Shown: piece after piece, positions 35,501-46,455 of the stretch
How the letters are laid out: every line of letters begins with the position of its first letter
Numbering within the stretch: position 1 is the first letter of the stretch
Source of the DNA: Perilla frutescens
Lineage: Eukaryota; Streptophyta; Magnoliopsida; Lamiales; Lamiaceae
Length of the DNA: 64,000 nt
Direction of reading: 5' to 3'
Assembly (NCBI GenBank): GCA_026008535.1
Contig: BRKX01000006.1
Coordinates: 7,028,501-7,092,500 of the forward strand
The notes under the pieces: generated by a model
Database searches by the model: none
Told to the model about the DNA's origin: nothing
Seen by the model: the letters and a program-made list of their open reading frames with translations, nothing else
Made by a program: the position numbers and the translations under genes

Positions 35501-36500
35501 CTGCAATAGCCGCCACTCTTGTAGCATTGCCCATGTAGACGGTGATCTCATTCTCACTCAGCTGTCTTTTTACCAGGAACCCCTGTAAAGACATGCAAAC
35601 ATGATCAGTAGCTCCAGTATCTACTACCGATAACTGGGTAGAACAAGTTGCTAAACATGTTTCTACAACCAGAGTGTGAGATGTACTTCTCTTCTTCTTC
35701 TTGTTAGGACACGCCGCCTTCCAGTGGCCTAGTTGGCCGCACTTGAAGCACTTAGTCTTCGACTTGAATTCCTCGGGAGGAATCTTCGCCTTTGGCTTCT
35801 TTCCCTTAGGCGCCTCATCTGCAGCCTTCTTAGGTGCGTTTCTCTTCTTCCTTTTTCCACCAGAAGAAGACGTTCCTTTTTCAGCTATGTGGGCCTCAGG
35901 ACTACTCTTTTGGAGCAATTCAGTGGCCTGAAGGTCTATGATCAGTTTAGTAAGGCTGACATCCCTTTTAATCATGTTAAAATTCAGCCTAGACTGCTCA
36001 AACTTCGAGGACAAGCTATGAAGAACAATGTCAATTTGAGAATTGCCATCTAGCTCTCCACCCAAGGTCTCGATCTCAGATAAATACCCCATCATCGTGA
36101 AAACGTGATCCCTAACAGATGTGGAGTCAGACATTCTCGCATTCATTAGTTTCTTCATTGCCAAATGGCGTGCCGAGCGGTTCTGATGACCGAATAGTTG
36201 CCTAAGGTTGTACATGATATCATAAGTGGTTTTCATAGGCTCATGTTGATGTTGCAACATACTTGACATAGATGCCAAGATATAACAGCGTGCTATCTTA
36301 TTAGACCTAACCCACTTATCATATGCAACCTTTTGAGCTTTGTCAGAACCCTCATCTGGCATCTGAGGACAAACCTCTTCAAGTACAAATTTGTGTCTCT
36401 CGGCAACAAGTACCAAGTTAAGGTTACGAATCCAGTCATTATAGTTTTCACCGACAAGTTTGTTTTCTTTGAGGATTGAGGACAGATTGGAGAGTGCCAT
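32553..36500 (-). pseudogene. Copia gag-pol polyprotein with three premature stops
   Basis: A single frame of about 1315 codons starts at ATG 36500 (MALSNLSSILKENKLVGENY). Order: gag; CCHC knuckle CFKCGQLGHWKAAC (about 35740); protease VVDTGATDHVC; integrase with HLRLGH...CESCLEGK zinc finger, catalytic SDLCGP, SDRGGEY and NGVAERRNRT; RT; RNase H (GYTDSDF, DNSGAVANSK, HIERKYHLI). Stops lie at about 34274, 33663 and 32850, all in frame. The RT active site reads YVDN (about 33530) instead of YVDD. The integrase part is uninterrupted. Without readthrough it makes only gag-protease-integrase. Confidence 0.93.
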
Positions 36501-36629
36501 TGATAATATGAAATAACTGAAATTAAAACATGCAGTACAGTCACAAAACACGTTTAGGATAAACAGTATATAATCGAAAACCTCACAAAAATTATATACT
36601 TTTCCACCGACACTTTAAAAATGATTTCT

Positions 36630-36656
36630 ATAAGCCACGATCGTGTGGACGTTTAT
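36630..36656. repeat. Leader hairpin motif, copy 1
   Basis: ATAAGCCACGATCGTG followed by TGGACGTTTAT, which is nearly self-complementary. Copy 2 is 135 bp away. Confidence 0.7.
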
Positions 36657-36763
36657 AAATCTCATTTTTAAATAGGTTAAGCCTTTAATTTGCCTCTAGT
36701 TAAATTTCCTTACAATAAGCAAATTAATAGCCGGATAAAAACACGGTCATGTAATCATCTAAC

Positions 36764-36792
36764 TGATAAGCCACGATCGTGTGGACGTTTAT
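36764..36792. repeat. Leader hairpin motif, copy 2
   Basis: Same motif with longer ends (TGATAAGCC...GTTTATC). The core CACGATCGTG is a perfect 10-bp palindrome. Confidence 0.7.
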
Positions 36793-38960
36793 CAATAAAT
36801 TACATCTAAGTGTGCATACCATTATCTTCGCACCAAGATCATTATTCAAATTTAACCGCTCCAGATGGAGGAGTCAATTAGTTCTAATAGTGTTCTACAG
36901 CTATCCATTTAGGAGATTTAATTTCTAGAGAAATCTGTGATATGACACATCCGATATGGAGGAAGACCGATGTCAACGCGCATGCCCATCACTTCTCAAT
37001 TAAACCAGATATTAATGGAGACCGTATGAGATTTCTACATACTTTGGTATGAATCTCTCCCACTTAGTTATTTATGTTTGAGGTTTCATTTTATCCCATT
37101 TACGAACATGCAAACATCACATAAAATGATAAACATCCATTGCATGCTTCAACATAATAAGCAACAATAATAATCCAACTATCATGGCTTATATCTCATG
37201 TTGATTGATGAGATAAAACTGGAAAGTCAGCTCCGGAAACAGGCTTGGCCGCCGCCCCTTCACCGCGCCTCGCCGAAAACCCTAGCTCCATTTAGGGTTT
37301 CGGGACGTGAACCGGTGAACCTTGGTGCTGAACTACTTTCCTTCTTTGAGTTGATCTCCGATCTTTATTCAATACAGACTATCTATTCCAAAAGGAAAAA
37401 TCTAATATTGCTAGAATAAAAATTACAACTCAAAACTCGGTCTAACAGTTTTATATCTATTACATTAAAACAACGTAAAATAAAAATTAGACCTAATCCA
37501 TGGATTTTCTCATGGATAAAAATCACGTAGCCAAACCGGCTTACGGCCAACATGCATTCAACATAAACATACATCACATAAAATAAAGGAGCCATGATAG
37601 TTGGTAAACCTGCAAACAAACACAGTCTACAAATCCAACAATCATTTATTAAATGATCCACATAAAATAACATATGATATCTATGCATGAATATTAAATA
37701 ATAATCGAATTTAACAATTAATTAAATTAATTAATTCGATATTATCCACAAGATAAAAATTGGAAATTAAAATAATTATCCACCAATTTAAATCATGACA
37801 TTTTCGAAAATATATCTTAAAATAAATATGAAAATTATTTATAATTATCCACCAAATTTATTTAATATTTTCAAGCCACCCTAATTAAATAATAATTGGA
37901 TATATTGATATATATCAAAAATCTAATCCAAATATTATCCATAAGAATCTAAATCTTTAAGGATAAGGTTTGAAGATTTGATCCTCTTCAAAATCTTCCA
38001 AATCCTATCCAAAATCAAATTCTTATCATAATTGGATTTTGATAATTATTTGTATATATCCAAAAACCACCTTATCCAATATTTAATCCCATAGATTTCG
38101 AAATTATCCAAATAATAAATTGGAGATTTGATCCATTTCAAATTCTTCCAAATTTAAAATTCTATTTTCAAATCTATCTAGATTAATATTAGGTAAATCA
38201 AGATATACATCAAATAACATCAAATCTAAATCCAATATACATAAATTTCGATCCATCCTAATAAATAAATCTGAAAATTTGATTTTCATCAAAATCTTCT
38301 CCAAATTAATTTATTAAAAATCGAATAATACACTATATTTCACATTTGGAAATTTTAACATTAATCAAAAAACTATTCCAAATAATATAGCTATAGGTTT
38401 CGAAATTTTCAAGAATTAAAATCTGAAAATTTTGATCCACTTCAAAAATTATCAAATTTAAAATTCTAATTTCAAACCTATTTAGATTAGAATTTTATAA
38501 CTTTTGATATACATCAAAAATCACCAAATCCAATTCTAATCACCAAAAATTTCGAACCCTATCCAAATTAAATCTGGAAATTTTGATGTTGATCAAAAAT
38601 CCATCCAAATTTAATTATAGTGTTCGAAAATTTTAACACAAAATTAGGGAATTTTTAACACATCAAATTCGAAAATTTGATCACCAAATTTTCGAAAATA
38701 ATGAGACACAAATCTGGAAATTTGAAGATATCAAATATCATCCCAAATCTATATCTCATCATGTTCGAAAATTCCAACAATTCAAAACTATAATTTTCGA
38801 ATTCAATCCAAAATTCTTCCAAGTCTTGAATACCATAAAAATCGACATATATGCATATTTAAATCTGAAAATTTAAGAATTATAAATTTAACATCAAATT
38901 TAAATATATATATATATCGAATTCATGCTCGGATTAATCCTAGAACAGTGCCAAAACCTG

Positions 38961-38973
38961 GCTCTGATACCAC
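38961..38973 (-). other. Primer-binding site of the minus-strand copia
   Basis: GTGGTATCAGAGC on the minus strand directly follows the 5' LTR, complementary to initiator tRNA-Met. Confidence 0.92.
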
Positions 38974-40419
38974 TGTTGGGGTTTTTTCGAATTAAACCAC
39001 CGCAGGATCTATTTGGTTGTTCATTAATCCATGTTCATGCAAATCATAATTTTATGTAACATGCATGTTTATCATAGTCTAATCAAATAGCATGTAAAAC
39101 AGATTCGATTCTAATAAAGTGGAAAACATAGAAAACGAATCTACTTACAAATCAACAGACGGCCTGAGGACAAGATTACAGATCTAATCTTGTTGTTGAA
39201 TGAACAATGATAGGCGCCACTTATGTCAATAAAATTGGCCACCATAATATTCTACTCCAAGATCTTCTGTTGTATTCCCGAACTGTATCTAGATTCAGAG
39301 TGGGCTGAAATCTACTAGATAGAATTGTGAACTCTGTGGATAACTTTGAGAGACAAAGAGGGGCTGATTTCTTATGATAAATATCATTAAAATTTCGTGC
39401 CCCCTCCCCTTATATATAGGGAGGGGTGAAATTTCATGTTCCAGCCCTACTGGGCTGGGCCTCTATCTCAAGTTCTATATCCAGTCCACTTTCAGTCATA
39501 TTGGGCTACAACAGGGATCTAGAAGAATATTAAATTGGCCCACTAATTTATTTAATATCTAATATCTAATAAACTTAGGATATAATTAAATAAATTAAGT
39601 TTTACTTTTATTCCACTAAAGAAGTAAAACTGACCTACCAATTTAATACATATTTGTGAATATGCTTTCTCCTTTAGTCCAGCCATTCCCCGTGTTTAAG
39701 ATATAATGTTCATTAATTAATTATGTCAGCCTCTGACAGCTATAATTAATTAACATCTAAATCCTTGAGTAGTACCACACAATCTTTACCATGTAAGGAA
39801 TAAATTCCACCTGCAGGGTTTCAACATGAACTTGCGTTTCCTCAAGAGAACATCATCAACCTGGCGCACCAGGACACGGTGCTCATGCACACTGCTCGAG
39901 ACATCATTGATACATTGTTATTACCCAAGATATCGAACTCGATCTACGAAAAGATCTTACTCATTGATAAATCAAAGTAATAAACAACGCACACATATGC
40001 TCGCCAATATCACATGAGTTCAGAACCCGAACTCTGTGGATCTTTATTCTCTCAGTAACTGGGTCAGAGACAGAGAATAGTATCCTATCGTGATCCTCCT
40101 CAATACACAATGAGTGTACTAGAATAATCAGTTAGTCAAGATAAACTAACTTATCAGATTATTCTACGGTATACTGATGGTGTATTCAGGACCATCTAAG
40201 CCGTGAGCTCTTTAATACAATACAAGGTTCTAATGATATGATCTTACCGTGTGACTCCCCACAGCATATCATCTACAATGTAAGTATATGGAACATTGCA
40301 TAGAAAAATTATAGAACATAATCTAAATGCAAAACAGCGACTGCAATAACTTTCATTTCATATCATCATATCATCAGAAAAGTATACAAAGACAAATCTT
40401 CTAGTATACAAAACCAACA
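38974..40419 (-). repeat. 5' LTR of the minus-strand copia
   Basis: Intact 1446-bp LTR. It has the empty target site (TTAAATAAA once, about 39587-39598) for the foldback element. A minus-strand TATA is at about 39411-39419. Confidence 0.95.
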
Positions 40420-40424
40420 GCATT

Positions 40425-40884
40425 CTCTTATGATAATTTAATAGGTTCTTTCATGTTTTTGTTAGCATAACAATACTTTCCAAAACATAAAAATATAATC
40501 TTGAAGAAGCTTTGTTCGTATTATTTCATGATAATTTAATAGTTTTACTTTGTTCTATTGGCATTGGAAAACTTGTATGAACATGTAAAATCTAATACTA
40601 TTGGCAATGTATGATTTATGTGTACATTTTGTAAATTTAGCATTATCGTTTATGGTTTTAGCATTGTCATTTCTAGTTTTAACATTTACATAACTCTTGT
40701 TTAGCATTAGCATGAAAACTTGTCAGGAACATTATAATCCAATCCTGAACAATAGTATTACAGTTTTGTTGAATTATCAATATGTCCATCCCCTGTTAGT
40801 ATTATCTCTCATTATTTAGCAGTTTCATTTTTATTTTTGTTAACATCGATAAATTTGTAGAAACATATAAAACCTATGACTTTT
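40425..40884. mobile_element. Repeat H, part 2
   Basis: Continuation of H with TTTTAGCATTGTCATTT words. It ends in a TTTT run at 40881-40884, where the Athila composite starts; H resumes at 55878 with TTTTGCCAATATATAA. Confidence 0.65.
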
Positions 40885-42261
40885 TTATCGGGCTATTTCT
40901 ACCTAGTTATTTTGGGCCAATTTGGTGTGATTTATCAGTGTTGATTGCCTTGTAATGATGCCTTTTTGGAAAAATGTTGTATTTTGAGTATATTACAGGA
41001 ATTAACACAAAGTTGGAGAAATTGGCATGTTTTTTATGAAAGAACAAACTGAGCAAGGAAAGCTGATATGAAAGCTCGGGCGGACCATGCCGTATGGGCA
41101 TACTGCAGAAAACATGGGCTGAGAACTCAAAAGCTGGACCTGGGTGTGTGCGTTTGGGCTTACACACGGATCTAGTTGAAGCCCACGGCCTGAGCGCGGA
41201 AATCAATCTCTCCACCGCGTCAAGAGTCCATCTTTTGTTAATTACCTAGTTGGGATAGATTAGGATTTTATTTTCCATGTTGGATAATATTTTATTAAGG
41301 ATATTATATATAAATTAGGATTGATCTTGATTAATTTTTAATCTCCATTCACGCAAGAACAAGACCAGAGACGTGTTGAGCAGTTTTAATATCATCTTCT
41401 TCGCTATTTTCATCGCGTGCTGCATTATGATTTTTTAGCATTCAAATTCAATTATGCAATCGAGCTAAGTTCATCCTTATTCCAGTGACAACTAACGAAG
41501 CCCTAGCCTAGCTAAACTGTGAGATCTAATTGCTTTTTTTCTCATTTAATTAATTTACATGCACTTGTTATTCTCGGTATTTCGAGTCGTTAATTATTTC
41601 AATATTACTAGGTAGTTGCAAATATTTGGTAATTCGGAATTAATTAGTAGCCAATTAAACCGTCCATCCGTAATTGTGGTTTAAGTTTAATTAGTGGTGC
41701 AACTGTTCTTCAGAACCAGTAGAATAATAATCTTAATTCAACGGTCCTGTGTAAGAGTCTGTTGGTTATGAATCGGGTTTCTCTAGAACTTAAGGCTGTC
41801 GGCTCATTAAACCTATAGAGTGTCTCTTACGGTTGTCAGTCGATTAGGAAAATAATTGGTGAAGTGTCTTCCCGATTATCAAAAAACTAATGAGAAATTA
41901 GGTCGCGTCAGTAAGTGTCTTCGGCGGCTATAACTGATTTGCATGTATTAATTAAATTAATCTTTGCATCGAGGATTGGTTTAGAAAGCTAGGGTGGAGT
42001 TAATTGGAATCCGAAATATTTCTTCTAATCTGTTAAATCCGTTCATTCTGTTCACTCGTGTATTTTTCTATTTATTTATTAATTTCGTTTGTTTTAATAT
42101 AATCACAAAAACCCCCTTGAAAGTTTGGTTCTGTAGATTAAAAATTCAAGAGTAATTCTCACCAGTCCTTTGGAAGACGATCTCGCTCATCGCTGTTTTG
42201 TGTAGTAAGGGCATACCGACTGCTGTTGGGATATTTATTTTTGGTGTAAAACGACGCACCA
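40885..42261 (+). repeat. Athila-type LTR at the left end of the composite, plus orientation
   Basis: Starts TTATCGGGC (family start TGATTGGGC) and ends CGCACCA, followed by 7 bp of PBS. TATA box TATATATAAA is at 41306-41315. U3 carries TATGGGCATAC at 41094 and a degenerate copy near the end at about 42204. It points opposite to the neighbouring ATHILA ORF. Confidence 0.85.
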
Positions 42262-42282
42262 AATTTTGAAAATCAAAATTGT

Positions 42283-43272
42283 ATAGGCAACGAATCAGGA
42301 CCATCAAGAGAAATGTGCAAATGCTGAGCAAGTATAGTAACAAAGTAGCCCAAAAGAGCTCTACACAGAAAATGGTTGGCGCTGTATTGCCACTGTCGGG
42401 CCAACCAAAACCCAAAGTTAAGCTTGTCACCAGAAATCATGCAATCAAGAATAAAGAGTTCATGTAACGTGACTACATTTATAATATCGACTCGACCATA
42501 CAAGTTAGAAACCAGAAACCTATGGTAGAGACGTAAAGCATCATCATGAATATTTACACACCGAGACGTGCGAGCAATAAAATCAGAATCAATAGACAAT
42601 GGGCGCCAACGCTCAGAGGTACGAACAGAGAAAGACTCTGGGACATTACAGTAAGCGGACTCATACAACACCTCACAGATAGACTCATCAGTCTCAAAAC
42701 CCAACACAATGTTCAGAGCATTAATAGACATGTGAAAATTCCGACCCCACAAAGAAAAGAGTACAGCATGCGAATCATCAAGCCCCCTCAATGCATCAAA
42801 AACATATGAAGATAAAAATTCAAGGAAAAGGTCCCTATGAATAGGTGCGGACACTTCTAGCATGCGAGACCAACCAATTCGATCAAAATGAGCGAGAACA
42901 GCGCTATTAACCCCTAACACAGAGAAATCGGTCCATTCAAATACACGCGCGCCGATCAGAGAGCGATTTTCATTCCTCTCGGGGCGGTGTTGTACCTGAT
43001 CGGAAAGCCGGAACAGCGGCCGCGGGAGAGAACTGAGGCAGCGGCCGGAGGATACAGAGGCTTGGTCGGGCAGAGAGATCGGCGGTACAGAGGGTGCTCC
43101 AGCATCGATGTCGACGTAAAGAGGCGGCTTAGTTCGCTGGCGTTTGGCCACAGCAGGAGCATTGGACTCCGCCCTCTCGGTGCGATGCCGTAAGCGGTGT
43201 AGGAACGGTGGCGGTAAGTTCAGCGCCTGGGGAGCAGACGAAGGAACCGGTGACGGCGGATGTACCGCAGCG
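42283..43272 (-). pseudogene. ATHILA ORF (post-pol, env-like position), copy 1, truncated
   Basis: Open on minus from the breakpoint at 43272 to about 42283, with no stop in between. Conserved parts: KPPLYVDIDAGAPSVPP (charged, Pro-rich start), FEWTDFSVLGVNSAVLAHF, LEVSAPIHRDLFLEFLSSYV, FSLWGRNFHMSINALNIVLG, HDDALRLYHRFLVSNLYGRV, LHELFILDCMISGDKLNFGF, LARQWQYSANHFLCRALLGY. This is the Athila ORF1-type protein of unknown function found downstream of integrase. Near-identical to copy 2 (48516-49892). The N-terminus is replaced by a deletion joining it to the RT/RNase H fragment; the C-terminus is lost at the LTR joint. Confidence 0.8.
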
Positions 43273-43480
43273 GCTGAATAATGGGTGCAGAGGTGAGTTT
43301 TTCCTTCAACATATCAAATGCTTCTTTACACTTATCATCAAAATTGAAAGGAGCATCTTTTACAGCAACTTGGTCATTGGTTGAGCTATCTTTGAGAAGT
43401 CTTGAATGAAGCGTCGATAGAAACCTGCGTGGCCTAAGAAGGCTCGAATTTCTTTCTCATTTGAAGGGTAAGACAGCTTC
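43273..43480 (-). pseudogene. RT/RNase H fragment of copy 1
   Basis: Continuation of copy 1 RT beyond the solo LTR: YPSNEKEIRAFLGHAGFYRR and QDFSKIAQPMTKLL are readable, then a stop. At about 43272 it is joined directly to the ATHILA ORF region; the rest of RNase H, integrase and the spacer (present in copy 2, 49790-52080) are deleted. Confidence 0.8.
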
Positions 43481-43485
43481 ATGAT

Positions 43486-44818
43486 TGATTAGGTTGTTAT
43501 TTCATATATATTTTGGGTCATTTTTTTGTATGTTTATGCAGTGTTACTCACCCCATGGTCAAGTTTGTGGGAGAATTTGTGTCTTGTGCAGGTGGTTGAC
43601 ATGGAAGTGGAGATAATGACATTGTTTTGAAGGGTTTTGACGCAATTGGATTGAAGAAAAGCTGGAGAGTATGGAACCAGTCGGTATGGGCATACCGACT
43701 GATGGATTATGTGAGTATTTGGGCTGGAGATAGTGGATATGCACCAGCTGTGGGCCATGGATGAAAATTACATCTTTTTTTTATTACTTTTGGACTTTAT
43801 TTTTATTATTTTCCTAGTTGGATTAGGATTATGATGCTTTTTAATTAATTAATTAAGGATTTGGATAAAAAGACTTCTAGATAGAGTCGGACTCTATCCA
43901 TTGCAGTATAGATTAATTCCAACGCTAGAAACAACAGGAGGGAACAATTTTCTCTGTAGATTATTTTCACTATTCAATTTCATTCCTTTCTTCATTGTTC
44001 TTCTTTTCAATTAATTTCTGAATTGCCAATCCAATTATGAATTCAAGCTAAGCGCGTTCTATTCTAATGAAGATTAACGAATCCCTAGCATATTTGTTCT
44101 GTGAGATCTAATTTGTTCTTATACTCTAATTATATGAATGCATCTGTGATTCTCTGTGTTTAAAGTTGTTAATTGTTTCGTCTCTGCTAGGTAGGTGCAC
44201 ATATTTAGTAGATTGAAATTAATTAGTAGCCAATTCAACCGGCCATCCGTAATTGTGGTTTAAGTTTAATTAGTGGTACAACGATTCTTCAGAATTGAGA
44301 GAAGAACAGTCTTAATTCAACGGTCCTATGTCAAAGTCTGTTGGTTTTGAATTGGGTTTCTCTAGTGCCTAATTCTGTCGGCTCATTAAATCTATAGAGT
44401 GTCTCTTACGGTTGTCAGTCGATTAGGGAAATAATTGGTGAAGTGTCTTCCTGATTATCGAGAAACTAAGGAGAAATTAGGCTACGTCAGTAAGTGTCTT
44501 CGGTGGCTATAACTGGTTTGCATGCATTAATTGGAAATATCTTTGCGTCCGTGATCGGAATAATTAAGCTAGGGTGGAGTTAATTGGAAACCGGAATACC
44601 TTTTATAATCTGTTAAAAGCTACTCTCTGTTTAATTGCTTTTATTTTCATTTTTACATTATAATCAAGATATTTCTTGGAATTTTTGGGTATTGCAGACT
44701 GAAAGTGTGGAATAATTCTCGCCGATCCTTTAGGAGACGATCTTGCTTGCCACTATTCTGGGTAGTGTGGGCATTCCGACTGCGTGTCGGATTATTTTTG
44801 GTGAAAAACGACGCACCA
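43486..44818 (+). mobile_element. Solo LTR of the Athila-type family, inside copy 1 RT
   Basis: TGATTAGG...CGCACCA, 1333 bp, with the 5-bp target duplication ATGAT at 43481-43485 and 44819-44823. Copy 2 is uninterrupted at the matching place (52297). Same family as 2714-4068 and 40885-42261. The likely TATA (GTATAGATTA) is near 43906. Confidence 0.92.
43678..43701 (+). promoter_or_regulatory. U3 palindrome, 11-bp arms
   Basis: Arms CAGTCGGTATG and its exact reverse complement around GG, about 195 bp into the LTR and about 205 bp upstream of the TATA. Same palindrome as 26414-26435 in a different LTR family. Confidence 0.85.
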
Positions 44819-44823
44819 ATGAT

Positions 44824-46455
44824 CAAATCAACCTTTGCTCTATCAACTTCGATCCCTTTCGCAGAGATGACATGCCCGAGTACAATGCCTTGCTGGACCA
44901 TAAAGTGACACTTCTCAAAATTCAACACCAAGTCGGTCTCAACACATCTTTGAAGGACCTTGTCCAGGTGCTCTATACATTGCTCGAACAATTCCCCATG
45001 CACTATAAAATCATCCATAAAAATCTCGATGCAACTCTCAATCAAATTAGAAAAGATACTCATCATACACTATTGGAAGGTGCCAGGGGCGTTACATAAC
45101 CCAAATGGCATTTTTCGGCAGACAAACGTTCCAAACGGGCATGTGAAAGTTGTCTTTTCTTGGTCTTCCTGGGCTACAAAAATTTGAAAGTAGCCCGAGT
45201 ATCCATCTAGGATGCTAAAGAAAGATTTTCCCACCAATCTTTCGAGCATTTCATCAATGAATGGCAGTAGGAAGTGGTCTTTGCGTGTAGCATCATTCAG
45301 TTTTTGGAAATCGATGCACATGCGCCAACCTGTTTGCAACCTCATTGGAATCAACTCGTTGCTCTCATTCTTGACAAGCTGGAACCCGGAACTTTTCAGA
45401 ATCAAGTGCACTGGACTGACCCAAACACTGTCGGAGATTGGGTAAATGATCCCTAGCTGGAGCAGTTTGAGGATTTCTTTGAGAACCACTTCTTTCATCA
45501 CCGGGTTCAATTTTCTCTGTGGATCTCGAGCGGGCTTGCAATCTGGCTCAAGAAAAATCTGGTGCATGCATATATCTGGGCTAATTCCTTTGATATCGGC
45601 TAAGGTCCAACCGATAGATCCCTTGTGTCTTTTCAACAACTCAACCAATTGCTCTTCTTGTTCAGCGTTCAGATCCTTGCTGATGATGACTGGCAACGTT
45701 TCTTGCTCCCCCAAGTAAGCATATTTCAGATGCTCGGGAAGAACCTTCAACTCTAGTATGGGGGCCTTCATATGCGATGGCAAAATTAGCTCCGAGTTGG
45801 TCGGTAGGGTCACACGACCTGGCAGATTTCGAGCTGAAAATTTATCTACGGCATACAGCTGCAAAATAATCTCCCTGATGGCTTCTTCTTCATCTGTGTG
45901 GATAGCAGTTTCGGTCACTCCACCAAACAGAACCTGCTCTAACTTATCATCCCAGAAATTATGCTCAACAAAATCGTCAACTAGAGAATCAACAATATCA
46001 ACCATAAAAAGAGCCTCAGGGTCCTCAACATGTTTCATAGCTTCAAATATATTAAATGCAACAATGTAACCATCAAATTCAAAGCTAAGCATTTCTTTAG
46101 CCACATCAACCTTAGTTCTAGCAGTTTTCATGAATGGACGCCCTAGCAGAATCAATGATCTATATGCAGAGAAAGAATCATCCATATCAATAATATAGAA
46201 GTCCACAGGAAAAATTAATTCATTAGCCTTGACAAGAACATCTTCCACCACACCTTGACGATATGCATTAGACCTATCGGCTAACTGAATGATGACTCGA
46301 GTATCTTTCATAGGACCTAATTGCAAATCTTTGTACATAGATAAAGGCATAACATTTATGGATGCGCCTAAATCTAGCATGACTTTCTCAATCTTCTTAC
46401 TTCTAATAATGCAAGGGATAGTGAACATACCTGGATCCCTGTATTTTTGTGGCAA
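44824..46455 (-). pseudogene. Athila-type protease and reverse transcriptase, copy 1
   Basis: The frame is open from 46455 to 45070 (462 codons), then one stop and on to 44824. Protease: VMLDLGASINVMPLSMYK (D-L-G, usual in Athila) and LILLGRPFMKTART. RT: WRMCIDFQKLNDATRKDHF, FSILDGYSGYFQIFVAQED, MPFGLCNAPGTFQ, then after the stop IEIFMDDFIVHGE with an intact MDD active site, and VLGHVISAKGIEVDRAKVDL. The solo LTR at 44818 cuts RT, which continues at 43480. It would copy the element RNA; here it is dead by insertion and deletion. Confidence 0.88.

Larger units (their letters stand above)
36501..38960 (-). other. 2.4-kb non-coding leader of the minus-strand copia
   Basis: No gene. It has two copies of a hairpin motif (36630, 36764), a short GC-rich block (37225-37330) with AAACCCTAGC and TTAGGGTTTC that may be captured sequence, and from 37700 to 38900 a long AT-rich stretch that repeats AAATCTGGAAATTTTGAT-like words. 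Confidence 0.55.
29684..40419 (-). mobile_element. Young Ty1/copia retrotransposon, minus strand
   Basis: LTRs 29684-32476 (3', enlarged by a nested element) and 38974-40419 (5', 1446 bp), target duplication GCATT at 29679-29683 and 40420-40424, PBS at 38961-38973, PPT at 32477-32489. By eye the two LTRs differ only by scattered substitutions, so this is a recent insertion compared with the other elements. The pol frame has three stops but no frameshift. Confidence 0.95.
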
